Positions 1-5,872 of a stretch of 9,843 nucleotides of DNA are shown one piece after another. Position 1 is the first letter of the stretch; every line of letters starts with the position of its first letter. The stretch is from DATEPR01 sp036503065 (lineage in GTDB: Bacteria; Actinomycetota; Actinomycetes; Mycobacteriales; Pseudonocardiaceae), in the NCBI GenBank assembly GCA_036503065.1, contig DASXXM010000504.1, forward strand, positions 1 to 9,843, written 5' to 3'. Under the pieces are notes generated by a model that saw nothing but the letters and a program-made list of their open reading frames with translations, was not told the origin of the DNA and searched no databases. Position numbers and translations under genes: made by a program.

Positions 1-672
1 GTTGTCGTCGGTGCGGCGCTGGTCGCGTTGCTCGTGGTGCTGATCAGGGACGTCTGGGTGGTGGCACGCAACGTGGTGACCATCGTGCACGAGGGCGGCC
101 ACGCGTTGGTCGCGCTGCTCGTCGGGCGCAGGCTGCGTGGCGTGCGGCTGCACTCGGACACGTCCGGCGTGACGCTGTCCCGTGGCCGGCCGACCGGGCC
201 GGGGATGGTCGCGACGACGCTCGCCGGCTATCTCGCGCCCTCCGTGCTGGGCATCGGCTGTGCGGCGCTGCTGGCGTCCGGGCACATCACGGCGCTGCTC
301 TGGCTGATCGTGCTGCTGCTGGCCGCGATGCTCATCATCGTGCGCAACGCTTACGGCATCGCGTCGATCCTGGTCACCGGGGCGGCCGTGTTCCTCGTGT
401 CGTGGTTCACGTCGGCGCAGGTGCAGGCGGCGTTCGCGTTCGGCTTCACGTGGTTTCTGCTCGTTGCCGGCATTCGGCCGGTGGTGGAACTACAGCGGTC
501 CCGACGTCGGCATCGCGCGCCGGACTCGGACGCCGACCAGCTGCACCGGTTGACCAGGGTGCCCGGTCTGGTGTGGGTGTTGGTGTTCGGGGCGGTCGGG
601 GTGTCGGCGCTGGCGCTGGCCGCCTACTGGTTGATGCCGGTCACCAGTTGGTTCGCTCATCGTTCGGGATGA
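1..672 (+). CDS. M50-type membrane zinc metallopeptidase, 5' end outside window
   Basis: The frame is open from base 1, so the true start lies upstream; the TTG at 28 is only an internal codon. Seen: a hydrophobic segment at the very start, then the zinc-protease signature H-E-G-G-H encoded at 88-102, followed by three or four further hydrophobic stretches and an R-N-A-Y-G motif near 343-357. HExxH inside a polytopic membrane protein, with an R-N-x-F/Y-G segment further on, is typical of the M50B-like family of site-2-protease relatives. The two His would bind zinc and the Glu would be the catalytic base. No PDZ domain is visible. The last 32 bp overlap the convergent membrane-protein gene. 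The substrate is unknown; many small actinobacterial M50B-like proteins are uncharacterised. Confidence 0.8.
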   Translation, partial: VVVGAALVALLVVLIRDVWVVARNVVTIVHEGGHALVALLVGRRLRGVRLHSDTSGVTLSRGRPTGPGMVATTLAGYLAPSVLGIGCAALLASGHITALLWLIVLLLAAMLIIVRNAYGIASILVTGAAVFLVSWFTSAQVQAAFAFGFTWFLLVAGIRPVVELQRSRRRHRAPDSDADQLHRLTRVPGLVWVLVFGAVGVSALALAAYWLMPVTSWFAHRSG

Positions 673-1417
673 CGGCGACCACCGGCCACTCGGCGGGCTG
701 GCCGGGCGGCACCAACGGGTCGGCTTCAGCCGGCTGGTCGATCTCGAGCACCTCGACGGGCGCGGGCGGCGGCGTCCGGTGGGCGATCACCACGGCCAGC
801 ACGGCCACCAGCGCCGCAAGGACCAGCAGCCAGTAGCCGAGACCGATGGTCGCGGTGACCGTGCCGAGCGCGCCGGACGTACCCAGCGCGCGCCACGCGA
901 TCTCGAACATGCCGACGGCGAACACGAGTCCGATCAGGAACCCGGCGGTGACGACGCCGAGCACGCCGGCCAGCCGGTCGCCCTGCGGCCTGCGAAGTGC
1001 CAGCAGCCGCAACACGACCACGAGCGCGGCCAGCAGCGCAAGGATCAGCAGTGGATAGCCGAGCGGGATCGGGGCGGCGGTGACCCGCGACGGCAGCGTC
1101 GTGTTCGGCGCCTGGTTGCCGGTCGTGAGGTGCCACGCGTCCATGCTCACCACGTTGGACACGTTCGTGAACGACGGGCCCAGCACCGCAGACGCCTCGA
1201 ACAGCGGCGTGATCGACCCGACGACGACCAACGCCGTGGTCACCACGAACAGCCCGGTCGCGAGGATGGCGCCGGGAGGTGTGGCCGCAGCGGGCAGGTC
1301 GTCGGGTGCCAGGTCCTCGCCGTCCGGCGGATAGACCTCGGCCCACTGCGATGTCACGGAGCCGGCGATGCCGGCGTCCTCCGGTGTGGGGCCAGTCGGT
1401 GGCAGGGAACCGGTCAC
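641..1417 (-). CDS. Four-helix integral membrane protein of unknown function
   Basis: 258 residues from a GTG start at 1417. An ATG eight bases upstream (1425) is out of frame and meets a stop at once, so GTG is the best choice although no clear ribosome site precedes it. Residues 1-48 are a Pro/Asp/Glu-rich, probably cytoplasmic tail. Helices are predicted at about 50-72, 118-141, 148-172 and 192-213. A polar external loop (about 75-115) joins the first two helices, and the protein ends in a Pro-rich acidic tail. No catalytic motif is recognised. It starts 39 bp after the thioesterase stop on the same strand, so it is probably the last gene of the ligase-thioesterase transcript. Its 3' end overlaps the convergent peptidase gene. 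A helper role for the acyl-CoA genes is possible only by position. Confidence 0.7.
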   Translation of the reverse strand: MTGSLPPTGPTPEDAGIAGSVTSQWAEVYPPDGEDLAPDDLPAAATPPGAILATGLFVVTTALVVVGSITPLFEASAVLGPSFTNVSNVVSMDAWHLTTGNQAPNTTLPSRVTAAPIPLGYPLLILALLAALVVVLRLLALRRPQGDRLAGVLGVVTAGFLIGLVFAVGMFEIAWRALGTSGALGTVTATIGLGYWLLVLAALVAVLAVVIAHRTPPPAPVEVLEIDQPAEADPLVPPGQPAEWPVVAVIPNDERTNW

Positions 1418-1456
1418 CCAGCCATCGTGGCACAGAACGGGTGCCGGCGGTGTTGG

Positions 1457-1915
1457 TCAGCCGTCGTACCGACCTGCCGGGCCTGCCGCCGGCATCACGA
1501 CCTGCGTGCATCTACTGGCGGCCAGCTCGACACCTGCCGTGTCGTACAGCGTCGCGGCACAGAACACGACCCTGCGGGTGCGCCGGACCACCTCGCCGAC
1601 CGCGCGCAGCGTGCCCGGCCGGCAGGTACGCAGGAACTCGACCCGCAGGTCGGCGGTGAGGAACACCTGGTCGGTGTCGAGCACGGTCCAGCACGCGCCG
1701 CCCATGGCCGAGTCGAGCAGCGCGGTGACCATGCCGCCCTGCACGATCGGTCCGCTCGCGGTGGGGAAGCAGTAGTCGACGGGCGCGTCCCATTCGACCG
1801 TGGTGCTGCCCGGTTTCAGCTCGGCGCGCCGGTAGCCGAGGGTGGCCCAGATGTGCGGACCGGCGCTGCGCCGTTCGTCCCACCCCGCCATGTCCGCGAA
1901 ACGGGTGCCGTTCAC
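1457..1915 (-). CDS. PaaI-like hotdog thioesterase, 5'-truncated by insertion
   Basis: The remaining frame gives 152 residues from GTG 1915, or 144 from ATG 1891. Residues 58-75 carry the hotdog central-helix signature V-Q-G-G-M-V-T-A-L-L-D-S-A-M-G-G, with Asp68 in the position of the usual acidic catalytic residue. The following beta strands (about 85-142) complete the fold of the PaaI/YigI acyl-CoA thioesterase group. Such enzymes hydrolyse acyl- or aryl-CoA to free acid and CoA, usually as tetramers. Neither start has a convincing ribosome site. The GTG overlaps the tnpB stop (GTGA), so re-initiation after tnpB is possible. Reconstruction of the empty site adds 15 residues from an ATG at 3402 (see findings), so this frame is probably the remnant of a 166-residue protein. 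The hotdog core is intact, and activity may survive. Confidence 0.8.
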   Translation of the reverse strand: MNGTRFADMAGWDERRSAGPHIWATLGYRRAELKPGSTTVEWDAPVDYCFPTASGPIVQGGMVTALLDSAMGGACWTVLDTDQVFLTADLRVEFLRTCRPGTLRAVGEVVRRTRRVVFCAATLYDTAGVELAASRCTQVVMPAAGPAGRYDG

Positions 1916-3285
1916 GATACGTGTGAAAACGTGTCGTGAGCCGTCGCCTTGCGGCGCGGCGTTGACCCGTCCGGTGTCCGGGCAGGTCTTCCCGTGGCGG
2001 TACCCGTTGCGCCGCGAGCGGTCGTCTTACGTGGGTTTCCATCGGGCTCGTTTTCTGTCGCCCACCAACTGTGGGAGGACACCAACGCCGCCAGGTTGCG
2101 GGCGGCGTTGAAATCACGATCCAGTACGAGTCCGCACTGGTCGCAGTGGAACGTCCGCTCCGAGAGCCGCAGTTTGGCTTTCACCGCTTGGCAGTCCGAG
2201 CAGGTCTTCGACGAGGGGTACCAGCGGCCGGCGACCACCAGACGCCCGCCGTACCGGCGAGTCTTGTACTCCAGTAGCCGTCGTAGTTCACCCCACCCGA
2301 CCCCGGCGATACGCCGGGCCAGCCGCCGGTTGCGCAGCATCCCCGCGACGTGCAGGTCTTCCACCACGACCGTGCCACGTGTGGACGCGAGGCGGGTGGT
2401 GAGCTGGTGCAGGCCCTCGCGGCGGGCGTTCGCGACCCTGGTGTGCAGGCGGCTGATGCGGGCCTGTGTCCGGCGCCAGCGCCCGGAGGGCCGCTGCCGG
2501 GTGCGCCGGTCGGATCCAGTGCGGCGGCCGGCTTGGCGGTGCAGACGCCGCAACTCCCGCTGCGCCAGTTCCAGGTGCTTCGGATTCGGCACAACCTCCC
2601 CGGTCGAGAGCACCGCCAGCGACTTGATGCCCAGATCCACACCCACCACCGAGTCCGGTCGCAGGGGCGCCGAATCAACGCGAGTGATCTCCACCGAGAA
2701 CGACACGAACCAGCGGCCTTGCCGGTAGGACACCGTCGCCGACCGAATCCGAGCGGTGCGGCGCTGGACATGCCGGGCCAGTTTCCGGGTCGACTCCAGG
2801 GTGCGCACCACACCGATCCGGGGCAGCCTCACATGCCTGCGATCGGCGTCGGCCAGCCCGATACTGCCGGTGGTGAACCGGCACGACATCGCCTGGCGTT
2901 TCCCCTTGAACCTGGGGAACCGGACCTTCGGCCCGTTGCGTTTCCCGGTTTTCGAGGTGTTCCAGTTGCCCAGGGCGGTGGCCAGGTTCGCCAGCCCTGA
3001 GGCGTACGCCTCCTTGGAGTTCTCGCCCCACCACGGCGCGACCACATTTTTGGCCTGGTTCCAGTTCTTGCGCAGGCTGTAGGCAGACCAGGTGGCACAG
3101 GGGGTCAGTTCCGCGTTCGCGACGCCGTAGGAGCGTTCGGCCTCCCGCTGGCCCAGGTTGGCCTTGATCAGGCCCAGCCCCCAGTTATAGGCGTAGCGCT
3201 GCGCGCCGCAGTGCGACCGCAGCATCCCGTCCTGATCGGGGGTGGGAGCCAGGGCGAAGCGGTATGCCTGGATCGTGGTGGTCAT
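1912..3285 (-). CDS. tnpB: TnpB RNA-guided nuclease of an IS605-type element
   Basis: 457 residues from ATG 3285 (M-T-T-T-I-Q-A-Y-R-F, a typical TnpB N-terminus). The N-terminal helical/OrfB_IS605 region spans about 1-200. RuvC-I is V-G-V-D-L-G with Asp217. RuvC-II is V-V-V-E-D with Glu309. A zinc ribbon is formed by Cys362/365 and Cys381/384, and RuvC-III is D-R-D-F-N-A-A with Asp391. All nuclease and zinc residues are present, so this is not an inactivated TnpB derivative. TnpB proteins use an omega-RNA from the element's right end to cut DNA next to a short TAM. The tail after about residue 400 looks like structured RNA read as protein, and the last codons and stop lie in flanking DNA. The frame is also open upstream to ATG 3402, allowing a 496-residue form translated from the ligase operon. 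Confidence 0.93.
   Translation of the reverse strand: MTTTIQAYRFALAPTPDQDGMLRSHCGAQRYAYNWGLGLIKANLGQREAERSYGVANAELTPCATWSAYSLRKNWNQAKNVVAPWWGENSKEAYASGLANLATALGNWNTSKTGKRNGPKVRFPRFKGKRQAMSCRFTTGSIGLADADRRHVRLPRIGVVRTLESTRKLARHVQRRTARIRSATVSYRQGRWFVSFSVEITRVDSAPLRPDSVVGVDLGIKSLAVLSTGEVVPNPKHLELAQRELRRLHRQAGRRTGSDRRTRQRPSGRWRRTQARISRLHTRVANARREGLHQLTTRLASTRGTVVVEDLHVAGMLRNRRLARRIAGVGWGELRRLLEYKTRRYGGRLVVAGRWYPSSKTCSDCQAVKAKLRLSERTFHCDQCGLVLDRDFNAARNLAALVSSHSWWATENEPDGNPRKTTARGATGTATGRPARTPDGSTPRRKATAHDTFSHVS
1940..1960 (-). repeat. Right-end hairpin with GCAA tetraloop
   Basis: Read on the minus strand: GCCGCGCC, loop GCAA, then GGCG-A-CGGC. This makes eight base pairs with one bulged A and a GNRA tetraloop. 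It ends 12 bases inside the proposed right cleavage motif TTCAC, which suits a transposase-recognised subterminal hairpin and the last stem of an omega-RNA. Confidence 0.6.
1964..1988 (-). repeat. Second right-end stem-loop
   Basis: Read on the minus strand: GACC-TGC-CCGG, loop ACA, CCGG-ACG-GGTC. Eight Watson-Crick pairs with a G-U pair, one further G-C pair and one mismatch are possible. It lies three bases before the GCAA hairpin, inside the tnpB 3' coding part. Confidence 0.45.
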
Positions 3286-3347
3286 CGCCGGGGACGGTAC
3301 CGGTGGGCGCCGACAATCCCGATAGTCGACCACACAGGCACGGTTCC

Positions 3348-3364
3348 ACACATTTCGACACATT
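3348..3364. repeat. Direct repeat near the element's left end
   Basis: ACACATT (3348-3354) is repeated exactly at 3358-3364 after the spacer tcg. An inverted pair CGGTTC (3341-3346) / GAACCG (3370-3375) brackets this block and reaches into the proposed left cleavage motif. Both fit a subterminal recognition structure of an IS605-type left end. The bases between 3286 and 3367 hold nothing else that is clear. Confidence 0.4.
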
Positions 3365-3367
3365 CCA

Positions 3368-3402
3368 CTGAACCGTTCGTGACCCTCGACCTCACTAGTC
3401 AT
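3368..3402 (-). pseudogene. Detached 5' end of the thioesterase gene
   Basis: The ATG at 3402 overlaps the ligase stop by 8 nt (ATGACTAG) and encodes M-T-S-E-V-E-G-H-E-R-F before the mobile element begins. Joining this to the sequence beyond the element's other end continues in frame into the thioesterase, reading about M-T-S-E-V-E-G-H-E-R-F-(T/R)-R-I-V-N-G-T. In the present allele the same frame instead runs through the element's left end into tnpB without a stop. The reconstruction is inference. The overlap and the kept frame are seen directly. Confidence 0.6.
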
Positions 3403-4933
3403 GGTCCGCGGCGACCAGGTCGCGCAGCCGCTTGCGATCCAGCTTGCCGACGCTGGTCAGCGGGACCTGGTCGATGATCCTGATCTCACGAGGATACTTG
3501 TTGGCCGCCAAGCGTTCCCTGGCGTGCGCGGCCAGTTCGGCCACGGTCACGGTGGCGCCGGGGCGCAGCGACACGAACGCGACGACCTCCTCGCCGAGGC
3601 GTGGATCGGGTCTGCCGACCACGGCGGCCAGGTTCACCGCGGGATGCGACAGCAGCACGTCCTCGACGTCGCGCGGGTAGACGTTGAACCCGCCGCGGAT
3701 GATCAGGTCCTTCTTGCGGTCCACCACATAGAGATAGCCGTCCTCGTCCTGGTGGCCGATGTCGCCGGTGTGCAGCCAGCCGTCGACCAGCGCCACCGAC
3801 GTGGCGTCGGGTGCCTGCCAGTAGCCGGACATGATCCCGGGCGACTGCGCGCAGATCTCGCCGTCGACGCCGGGCGGCAGTTCGGCGTCGCTCTCGTCGC
3901 GGATGCTCACCCGGCAGCCGGGAATCGGCAGGCCGACGCTGCCCTTGCGACGGCGTTCGAACGGGTTGGTCGAGATGACGGCGGCGGTCTCGGTGCAGCC
4001 GTAGCCCTCGTAGATCGTGGCGCTGGGCACCAGCGCCTCGAACTCGTCGCGCACGTCGGCGGCCAGTGGCGCGGCGCCGGAGGACACCGCGACCAACGCG
4101 GACAGGTCGGTGTCCGCGAGTGGCTGGGTGAGCAGCATCTGGATCATCGAGGGCACCAGGGTGGTGCGCTGGGTGCGGTGTGCCGCCGCCAGCGCGAGCC
4201 AGCCCGCCGGGTCGAACCAGCGCATCAGCACGGTCCGGTGCGGTTCGGTCTGGTGCTGGCCGACGCAGGTGACGAGCAGCCCGTAGGCGTGCGCGAGCGG
4301 CAGCGGGACGAGCGTGCTGTTCAGGTTGACGCGCTCGGCCGCCTTGTGCGCGGCCGCACCGCACCAGAACAGGTTGGCGTGGGTCAGCGGCACGCCCTTG
4401 GAGCGGCCGGTGGTGCCGCCGGTGTAGAGCAGCGCGGCCAGGTCGTCGTCGGCGCGGTCGGTGATGCCGCCGGGCTCGCTCGCGGACAGCTCGGCGTGGT
4501 CGAACACCGGCACGGCAGGCGCGGGCCCGGTGACCGGGCCTGCCAGCACGACGAACCGGACCGACGGCACGTCGGCGATGGCGGCGTCGACCTTGGGCAG
4601 GAACTCCGCGGTGGTGACCACCGCGACCGCGCCGGAACTGAGCAGCGCGGAGCGTAACTCGTTCTCGCTCACCAGGAAGATCAGCGGTGTGACAACGGCC
4701 CCGATCCGCCAGAGCGCGTTGTACGTGATCATCACTTCCGGACAGTTGGCCATCAGCACGACGACCCGGTCGCCGGGTTGGACACCCTGGTCGACCAGGC
4801 CGGTGGCGAACCGGGCGGCGCGGTCGGCCATGGCGCCGCTGGACCACCAGGTGCCCTCGAAGAGCAGCGTGTCGTAGTCGCCGAGCGACTCGAGCTGCCG
4901 TTCGGCCTGCCGAGCGACATTGTGCGCACCCAT
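3395..4933 (-). CDS. Acyl-CoA ligase of the AMP-forming (ANL) superfamily
   Basis: 512 residues from ATG 4933, chosen because GAGGG (4943-4939) stands five bases before it; the GTG at 4966 would add 11 residues but lacks such a site. The enzyme adenylates a carboxylic acid with ATP and transfers it to CoA. ANL motifs in order: P-loop Y-T-G-G-T-T-G-R-S-K-G (170-180), Y-G-C-T-E (311-315), W-L-H-T-G-D (386-391), hinge D-R-K-K-D (405-409) followed by R-G-G-F-N-V-Y-P, and the catalytic lysine in S-V-G-K (Lys497). Length is normal for FadD-like or aromatic-acid ligases, and the substrate cannot be told. No signal or membrane segment is visible, so it is cytoplasmic. It has its own promoter and operator upstream, and its stop overlaps the original thioesterase start by 8 nt, tying the two together. 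Confidence 0.92.
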   Translation of the reverse strand: MGAHNVARQAERQLESLGDYDTLLFEGTWWSSGAMADRAARFATGLVDQGVQPGDRVVVLMANCPEVMITYNALWRIGAVVTPLIFLVSENELRSALLSSGAVAVVTTAEFLPKVDAAIADVPSVRFVVLAGPVTGPAPAVPVFDHAELSASEPGGITDRADDDLAALLYTGGTTGRSKGVPLTHANLFWCGAAAHKAAERVNLNSTLVPLPLAHAYGLLVTCVGQHQTEPHRTVLMRWFDPAGWLALAAAHRTQRTTLVPSMIQMLLTQPLADTDLSALVAVSSGAAPLAADVRDEFEALVPSATIYEGYGCTETAAVISTNPFERRRKGSVGLPIPGCRVSIRDESDAELPPGVDGEICAQSPGIMSGYWQAPDATSVALVDGWLHTGDIGHQDEDGYLYVVDRKKDLIIRGGFNVYPRDVEDVLLSHPAVNLAAVVGRPDPRLGEEVVAFVSLRPGATVTVAELAAHARERLAANKYPREIRIIDQVPLTSVGKLDRKRLRDLVAADHD

Positions 4934-4938
4934 GCCCG

Positions 4939-4943
4939 CCCTC
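4939..4943 (-). promoter_or_regulatory. Ribosome binding site deciding the ligase start
   Basis: GAGGG on the minus strand, five bases before ATG 4933. The in-frame GTG at 4966 has no purine-rich site at proper spacing, so the shorter protein is preferred. Confidence 0.65.
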
Positions 4944-4966
4944 ACTTCCGTGTGAAGCGACACCAC

Positions 4967-4980
4967 ACCGACTGGTCGGT
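4967..4980. promoter_or_regulatory. Perfect palindromic operator, TetR type
   Basis: ACCGAC-TG-GTCGGT is a perfect 14-bp palindrome. Its form closely resembles operators of many actinobacterial TetR-family repressors. It begins about nine bases after the predicted -10 box and so would cover the first transcribed bases of the ligase transcript. The TetR gene directly upstream is the obvious candidate protein, though this is inference. Confidence 0.65.
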
Positions 4981-4989
4981 ATGTGCAGC

Positions 4990-5018
4990 ACAGTACGGTC
5001 CGCCCGGCGCGGCTTCAA
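4990..5018 (-). promoter_or_regulatory. Predicted promoter of the ligase operon
   Basis: Minus strand: -35 TTGAAG (5018-5013), 17-base spacer, -10 TACTGT (4995-4990). It lies wholly within the 46-bp gap between TetR stop and the palindrome. Transcription would start near 4983, giving a leader of about 50 bases before ATG 4933. Confidence 0.5.
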
Positions 5019-5026
5019 GCGGCTGT

Positions 5027-5704
5027 TCAGTGCCAGACCTGGCCGGCCAGCACCGCCAGATACAGCGCGACCACCGTGTCCTCCAGGTCAGGCAGTTCCG
5101 CGGTCCGGCCCCGGCGCACGCGGAAACCGACCAGTTCCGTCGTGGCGCCGGACAGGGCGAGGTACGCGTCGTACGGGACCTCGGGCCACTCCGGGTGCCG
5201 GCGGCGCGCCGCGTCGTGCCATTCGCGGTTCAGGTCGGCGAAGCGGTTGTCCGCATTGTCCAGTCGATCGACGGAACTGGCGCCCGCCGCCGGCATGTCG
5301 ACGAAGAACACCCGGGCGAAGGCCGGCTCGTCGGCCAGGAACCGCAGGTAGGCGCGGCAGCCGGTGCGCAGCACGTCCTCCGGCGCGGTATCGGCCGGCA
5401 TGTCCCTGGTCGCCGTGACCACCGCATCGACCAGGAGATCGCCGCCCAGCGCCGTTGCCGCCAGGAAGCAGTCCTCCTTGTCGGCGAAATGGGCGTAGAA
5501 GGCCGCTCTGGACACCTTCGCCCTGCGCACGATGTCGGCGATCGTGAGGCCGCCGAAGCCGTGCTCGGCCACGGCGGAGACGGTCGCGGTCAGCAGGCGC
5601 TGCCGCTGGACCGCCCGGACGGCGGGTGCGGGCAGGCTGGACCGTCCCCTTGGCAGGCCCGGGGACGAATCGTGGGTCCTGGCCAGCGAACCCTCTTGTA
5701 CCAT
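5027..5704 (-). CDS. TetR/AcrR-family transcriptional regulator
   Basis: 225 residues from ATG 5704, preceded by AGAGG (5719-5715) ten bases away. The open frame extends upstream to 5956, but that part crosses the divergent promoter region and the start of the transporter. A Ser/Pro/Arg-rich tail (1-30) precedes the DNA-binding domain. The helix-turn-helix is T-I-A-D-I-V-R-R-A-K-V-S-R-A-A-F-Y-A-H-F (54-73), the usual TetR pattern ending in F-Y-x-H-F. The C-terminal part (about 85-225) is the helical ligand and dimer domain and gives no clue to the ligand. It sits between the ligase and the divergent MFS gene, with palindromes on both sides. It probably represses one or both, perhaps responding to the acid or acyl-CoA. 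Confidence 0.9.
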   Translation of the reverse strand: MVQEGSLARTHDSSPGLPRGRSSLPAPAVRAVQRQRLLTATVSAVAEHGFGGLTIADIVRRAKVSRAAFYAHFADKEDCFLAATALGGDLLVDAVVTATRDMPADTAPEDVLRTGCRAYLRFLADEPAFARVFFVDMPAAGASSVDRLDNADNRFADLNREWHDAARRRHPEWPEVPYDAYLALSGATTELVGFRVRRGRTAELPDLEDTVVALYLAVLAGQVWH

Positions 5705-5722
5705 CGCGACGCTACCTCTAAA

Positions 5723-5736
5723 GTACGTTTGCGTAC
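5723..5736. promoter_or_regulatory. Inverted repeat in the TetR leader, candidate autoregulatory operator
   Basis: GTACG-TTTG-CGTAC has perfect 5-bp arms. It begins 19 bases upstream of the TetR start and lies in the TetR/MFS divergent gap, a classic place for autorepression. Its half-site differs from the ACCGAC palindrome at 4967, so the same protein need not bind both. Confidence 0.45.
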
Positions 5737-5776
5737 CAGTGAGCACTACCAGACCACCATATCGTTGCGGACAGCG

Positions 5777-5788
5777 TCGTGCGCACGA
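5777..5788. promoter_or_regulatory. Perfect 12-bp palindrome upstream of the MFS gene
   Basis: TCGTGC-GCACGA is self-complementary without a spacer and lies 85 bp before the transporter start. It could be a second operator in the divergent region. Short GC-rich palindromes also occur by chance, so confidence is low. No convincing -35/-10 pair for the transporter was found in 5705-5872. Confidence 0.3.
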
Positions 5789-5872
5789 GTTCAGGCTTGA
5801 CGTCGGCCGCCCGATGGCCACGGTCCGCTTGAGGAGTGGCGGTCGCCGTGGTTCTCCCGCATTGGAGACGTC

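Larger units (their letters stand above)
1923..2110 (-). ncRNA. Candidate omega-RNA scaffold overlapping the tnpB 3' end
   Basis: In IS605 elements the guide RNA covers the tnpB 3' end and right end, and its guide is the first flanking DNA. Here the region holds two adjacent stem-loops just before the proposed right end. The first, at 1988-1964, has GACC/GGTC outer and CCGG/CCGG inner pairs with an ACA loop. The second, at 1960-1940, has GCCG-CGCC pairing with GGCG-A-CGGC and a GCAA tetraloop. The protein tail encoded here is low-complexity, rich in Thr/Arg/Gly/Pro. The guide would be A-C-G-T-A-T-C-G-T-G-A-A-C-G-G-C, reading from 1922 into the thioesterase. The 5' boundary at about 2110 is a guess. 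Confidence 0.5.
1923..3367 (-). mobile_element. tnpB-only IS200/IS605-type insertion sequence
   Basis: Roughly 1445 bp carrying only tnpB and no Y1 HUH transposase (TnpA), so it would depend on a TnpA elsewhere. Read on the minus strand, the left boundary is proposed just after TTCA(G) at 3372-3368. The right boundary is proposed at TTCAC (1927-1923), a matching cleavage-type motif; known IS605 members also pair similar left and right tetra/pentanucleotides. There are no long terminal inverted repeats and no target duplication, as expected for this family. Structured right-end hairpins lie at 1940-1960 and 1964-1988, and a direct repeat lies near the left end. Boundaries could shift by one base (1924-3368 is equally consistent). 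Restoration of a continuous thioesterase frame on removal is the strongest support. Confidence 0.7.

Noticed and set aside
779..1939. A 386-codon plus-strand open frame crossing the membrane-protein and thioesterase genes
   Set aside because: Arg/Gln/His-rich antisense frame; both genes beneath it have clear protein features.
1912..3285. TnpB as an inactivated, repressor-like derivative (TldR type)
   Set aside because: Asp217, Glu309, Asp391 and all four zinc cysteines are present.
3401..4657. A 418-codon plus-strand open frame opposite the acyl-CoA ligase
   Set aside because: Composition is Gly/Arg/Gln/His-rich and lacks motifs, while the opposite strand carries all the ANL motifs.
5797..5825. 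TTGACG at 5797 as the -35 of an MFS promoter
   Set aside because: No acceptable -10 sequence at 16-19 bases downstream.
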